A stretch of 64,000 nt of DNA, taken from assembly GCF_019973735.1 (NCBI RefSeq), contig NZ_AP024463.1:2790001-2854000 (forward strand). Direction: 5' to 3'. The notes beneath the pieces are model-generated. The model had not been told where the DNA came from. It saw only the letters and a list, made by a program, of their open reading frames with translations, and made no database searches. Origin of the DNA: Arachnia rubra. GTDB taxonomy: Bacteria > Actinomycetota > Actinomycetes > Propionibacteriales > Propionibacteriaceae. Of the stretch, positions 61,189 to 64,000 are shown in pieces. Position numbers and translations under genes: made by a program. How positions within the stretch are numbered: the stretch's first letter is position 1; the number at the start of each line of letters is the position of its first letter.

Positions 61189-62400
61189 ATGAATCATCAG
61201 CCCGCCTCACCAGACAACGGACTGCGCGTCGCCTTCGTCACCATGCACACCTCGCCCCTGGAGCGGGCCGGCACCGCGGACGCAGGCGGCATGAATGTGC
61301 TGATCGGCGCGCTGGCGCGGGCACTGGGGCTGCTCGGGGTGAGGGTGGAGTTCCTGACCCGCCGCACCGACCCCGGCCAGTCGGACCTGGAGGAGGTGGC
61401 CCCGTCGGTGACGCTGCGCCGCCTGCCAGCAGGTCCCCCTTCGCCGCTGCCGAAGAGCGAGATCGACCAGCACATCGACGAGTTCCGGGCTGGGATGGAG
61501 GCCTTGGAGCCCTACGACCTGGTGCACTCCCACCATTGGATGTCGGGGGTGGCGGCGCTGCCCGTGGCGCGCGCCTGGGGGGTGCCGCATGTGATGACCT
61601 TCCATTCGGTGGCAGCCCACCCGAACTCACCGCTGCGCGATGGCGAACCCCCCGAGTCACCCGCCCGGGTGGACGGCGAAGTGGTGTGCGCGGAGCAGTC
61701 GGACCTGGTGCTGTGCGTCTCCCGGCACGAGGCGGCCGTGGTCATCGGGCGGTGCGGCGCAGACCCGGAGCGGGTCCGGATCGTGTGGCCGGGGGTCAAC
61801 GTGGAGCTATTCCATCCCGCGACAGGCCCCTGGCACCCCCCGGGTGTGCGGCCCGGATACGTCGTGTTCGCCGCGCGTCTGCAACCACTCAAGGCACCTG
61901 ATGTCGCGATCCGCGCCCTGTCCCACCTGCCCGGCGACATCCGCCCCGACCTGGCGTTGATCGGTGAGACGTCGGCGGACTTCGCGGACTACGAAGCGGA
62001 GCTTCACTCCCTCGTCCGCGGGCTGGGCCTGGAAGACCAAGTGCATTTCCTGCACGGCCAGGACCGCGCCAGCCTGGCCCAAATCATCCGCCACTCCTTG
62101 GTGATGCTGGTGCCGTCGTACTCCGAAACCTTCGGCCTGATCGCCTTGGAGGCATCGGCGTCGGGGATCCCCGTTCTGGCGGCCGCAGCGGGAGGACTAA
62201 CCGAGGCCATCTGCAACACCCACACCGGGCTGCTGATCCCCACCCACGACCCCCGCGACTGGGCTGCGGCACTCGCGTCACTACTCACCGACGCCCAGCT
62301 GCGCCAGTTCCTGGGCGCGACCGGCAGAGAGCGGGCGCTGACAATGACCTGGTCGCGTTCCGCTGAGAGCACCCTCCGGCAGTACCGTAGGTTGTTGTGA
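61189..62400 (+). CDS. mshA: D-inositol-3-phosphate glycosyltransferase (mycothiol step 1)
   Basis: A 403-aa GT4 glycosyltransferase that would join GlcNAc from UDP-GlcNAc to inositol-3-phosphate. MshA hallmarks: TSPLERAGTADAGGMNVLIGALARAL, DLVHSHHWMSGVAALP, MTFHSVAAHPNS, and in the C-terminal lobe PSYSETFGLIALEASASGIPVLAAAAGGL with the nucleotide-binding Glu pair. It is slightly shorter than most MshA. The stop overlaps mshB by 4 nt, which supports a mycothiol role. Confidence 0.85.
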   Translation: MNHQPASPDNGLRVAFVTMHTSPLERAGTADAGGMNVLIGALARALGLLGVRVEFLTRRTDPGQSDLEEVAPSVTLRRLPAGPPSPLPKSEIDQHIDEFRAGMEALEPYDLVHSHHWMSGVAALPVARAWGVPHVMTFHSVAAHPNSPLRDGEPPESPARVDGEVVCAEQSDLVLCVSRHEAAVVIGRCGADPERVRIVWPGVNVELFHPATGPWHPPGVRPGYVVFAARLQPLKAPDVAIRALSHLPGDIRPDLALIGETSADFADYEAELHSLVRGLGLEDQVHFLHGQDRASLAQIIRHSLVMLVPSYSETFGLIALEASASGIPVLAAAAGGLTEAICNTHTGLLIPTHDPRDWAAALASLLTDAQLRQFLGATGRERALTMTWSRSAESTLRQYRRLL

Positions 62401-63140
62401 GAATAACCTTCATCCACGCCCATCCCGATGACGAGACCCTCGCGACGGGGGCGCTGATCGCCTGGCTGGTAGCGTCCGGGCATGAGGTGTCGCTGCTGAC
62501 AGCGACCAGAGGCGAACGCGGCGAGGTGGTGCCGGGACCGCTGTCACACCTGGCGGACACCCAGAAGCTGGAGGCCCACCGGGAGCGTGAACTGGCCGGG
62601 GCGCTGAGGGTTTTGGGGGTCTCGCGTCACGGTTTCCTGGGCGATGCGCCGGGTTCCGGCCGCCGGTACCGCGACTCAGGGATGCGCTGGGTCAGGGAGG
62701 GGGTGGCGGGACCCGCTAAGGACGTGGAACCTGGAGCGCTGTGCACAGCAGACCCCGGTGACATAGTGGCGGACCTTGAGTCGTGGATCCGCGACGTCGC
62801 AGCCGAACTCGTCATCTCCTATGACAAAGACGGCGGCTACGGGCACCCCGACCACATCCGGCTGCACTACACCGCCGTCGTGGCCGCGCAGCAGCAGAAG
62901 GCGGGGTTCGCCTCGATCGTCCACCACCCAGGCAATGGCGTCTACTGGTTCGACCTGCAGCACCTGGAACCCGTCGTGGAGCGGGCCCTGACCCACCACG
63001 CCTCCCAGCTGACCACGCACGGCGACGGCACCCTCACCCACTCCGGCGGCCAGCTCGATTCGGTCACCACCTCCGTGGGCCTGCTGCCCTCCGACCAGAC
63101 CCCAGGGGCTGTAACACTGGTCAATTCGCTGGCTCGCTAG
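62397..63140 (+). CDS. mshB: PIG-L family N-acetylglucosaminyl-inositol deacetylase (mycothiol step 2)
   Basis: A 247-aa zinc deacetylase. The AHPDDETLATG motif and YDKDGGYGHPDHIRLH supply the zinc ligands; TRGERGEVV and GSGRRYRDSGM are MshB-like. GTG start in the stop of mshA. It removes the acetyl group from GlcNAc-Ins. A Mca-type amidase is a possible alternative, but adjacency to mshA and the shorter length favour MshB. It ends convergently with tilS, overlapping by a few bases. Confidence 0.85.
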   Translation: MRITFIHAHPDDETLATGALIAWLVASGHEVSLLTATRGERGEVVPGPLSHLADTQKLEAHRERELAGALRVLGVSRHGFLGDAPGSGRRYRDSGMRWVREGVAGPAKDVEPGALCTADPGDIVADLESWIRDVAAELVISYDKDGGYGHPDHIRLHYTAVVAAQQQKAGFASIVHHPGNGVYWFDLQHLEPVVERALTHHASQLTTHGDGTLTHSGGQLDSVTTSVGLLPSDQTPGAVTLVNSLAR

Positions 63141-64000
63141 GTCGCCAACCCCAGCCATTCCAGCCGGCCTGAGATCCTGCGCACCGACCCGCCGGGCACC
63201 AGGACCGGACCCTGCCCGCGCCACGACACCACCAGGTCGTCGACCGCGGCGACGTGCACCTGCCCGGCGAGGCAGCCATGGTTCCTCAGCCAGCTGAGCA
63301 GCATCCTGCCCCGGAGGGCATCTGGCTGCGCCACCAGGACTGCGACGTCGAGCGCATCACCCCTGGCTGCCCGGGTAAGGGCCAGCTCCGCCAGCTCGTC
63401 GAGGAGGTCGGCATCGCTGCGAGCCAGCTTGGCGGTGCGGGCCAAACCGACGGCGACGTCGCGGCCCAGCTCGGTGCTGAGCAGCGCCAGCACCGACCGG
63501 GTCCGGACCCGCGCGAATCGCGGGTCGGAGTTCATCGGGTCGCTCCACCAGTCGATGCCCCACTCCCGGCAGGCAGCCTCGGTCTCGACGCGCCGGATCC
63601 CCAGGAGAGGACGCAGGAACAGCCCACGCCGCGGCGCCATCCCCGCCAGCGACCGGATGCCGGAGCCGCGCAGCAACCCCAGCAGCACCGTCTCAGCCTG
63701 GTCGTCGAGGGTGTGGCCCAGCAACACCGGATGCCCGTCGCGGGACAGGGCTGCCAGGCGGGCCTCGCGAGCCGCGGCCTCGATCCCGCCGTCACGGCCC
63801 ACCTGCACCTGTCGCACCTCGGCGGCGACGCCACGCGCCTTGAGCGCATCAGCCGTTTGTCCCGCGACCTCCGCGGAACCGGGCTGCAACCCGTGGTCCA
63901 CCACGATGCACGTCACCTCAGCCGACACGCGCGGCGCAGCCCACGCGGCCCCCAGGGCCAGGGCCAGGGAGTCGGCACCCCCGGAGACGCCGGCGACGAC
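63137..64000 (-). CDS. tilS: tRNA(Ile)-lysidine synthase (5' end outside window)
   Basis: The PP-loop SGGADSLAL is read from the very edge of the window on the minus strand, so the first residues are missing. VVDHGLQPGSAEVAGQ, LGHTLDDQAETVLLGLLRGSGIRSLAGMAPRRG and ADLLDELA follow in the order expected for TilS N-terminal and middle domains. The enzyme converts the CAU-anticodon cytidine of tRNA-Ile to lysidine. It has the short actinobacterial form. Confidence 0.92.
   Translation of the reverse strand, partial: VVAGVSGGADSLALALGAAWAAPRVSAEVTCIVVDHGLQPGSAEVAGQTADALKARGVAAEVRQVQVGRDGGIEAAAREARLAALSRDGHPVLLGHTLDDQAETVLLGLLRGSGIRSLAGMAPRRGLFLRPLLGIRRVETEAACREWGIDWWSDPMNSDPRFARVRTRSVLALLSTELGRDVAVGLARTAKLARSDADLLDELAELALTRAARGDALDVAVLVAQPDALRGRMLLSWLRNHGCLAGQVHVAAVDDLVVSWRGQGPVLVPGGSVRRISGRLEWLGLAT

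Overview
The window is GC-rich DNA of an actinomycete. PknB with PASTA repeats, CrgA, a DUF881 protein, LysRS and an adjacent mshA/mshB mycothiol pair all point to Actinomycetota. Gene order and protein flavour suggest the Propionibacteriaceae (Arachnia/Tessaracoccus-like). The family assignment is inference; the phylum is well supported.

Layout. (1) 1-9.5 kb, conserved core: 3' part of pknB, a small membrane protein, a TrpG/PabA amidotransferase, a complete LpqY-SugABC-type sugar (trehalose-like) importer, DUF881 protein, crgA and a HAD phosphatase. (2) 9.6-18.8 kb: two secreted or lipid-anchored proteins of unknown function, lysS, a metal-chelate ABC importer behind a DtxR-like half-box, a cupin, a DUF4213/DUF364 protein, and an ArsR regulator coupled to a His-rich CDF exporter. 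(3) 18.8-32.9 kb: eight tandem paralogues of a Streptomyces R61-type DD-peptidase, followed by a NarL-type histidine kinase and response regulator. Most copies carry the same upstream architecture: a CTGTCC-N4-GGACAG palindrome, a conserved block, and an xANNNT hexamer exactly 6 nt before the ATG. This looks like a co-regulated leaderless regulon amplified in place. (4) 33-34.2 kb: a Tat-exported GH16 glycosidase.

(5) 34.3-51.7 kb, an accessory island. It holds an IS3 end fragment, a HigBA-like toxin-antitoxin pair, a MITE-like element, an antitoxin remnant, a VbhA/Fic pair cut by a complete IS3-family element, a broken IS630 transposase, a CRISPR array split by an IS5-type element, a full type I-G (formerly I-U) cas operon, and a HEPN/Abi-like protein. 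The cas operon reads leftward as cas3-csx17-csb1-csb2-cas4/1-cas2 into leader and array. The Cas4-Cas1 fusion is interrupted by a single in-frame TGA.

(6) 51.7-64 kb: a TetR regulator with a perfect palindromic operator, a heterodimeric ABC exporter whose first half is frameshifted at a C7 tract, an NhaP2-like antiporter, a helix-turn-helix gene with a decayed zeta-type kinase, tRNA-Leu(CAG), three tandem membrane-anchored paralogues of unknown function, mshA-mshB, and the 3' part of tilS.

The most noteworthy items are the amplified DD-peptidase locus with its shared promoter architecture, the TGA-split Cas4-Cas1, and the IS-split CRISPR array. All comparisons were made by eye from the sequence; no database search was run.
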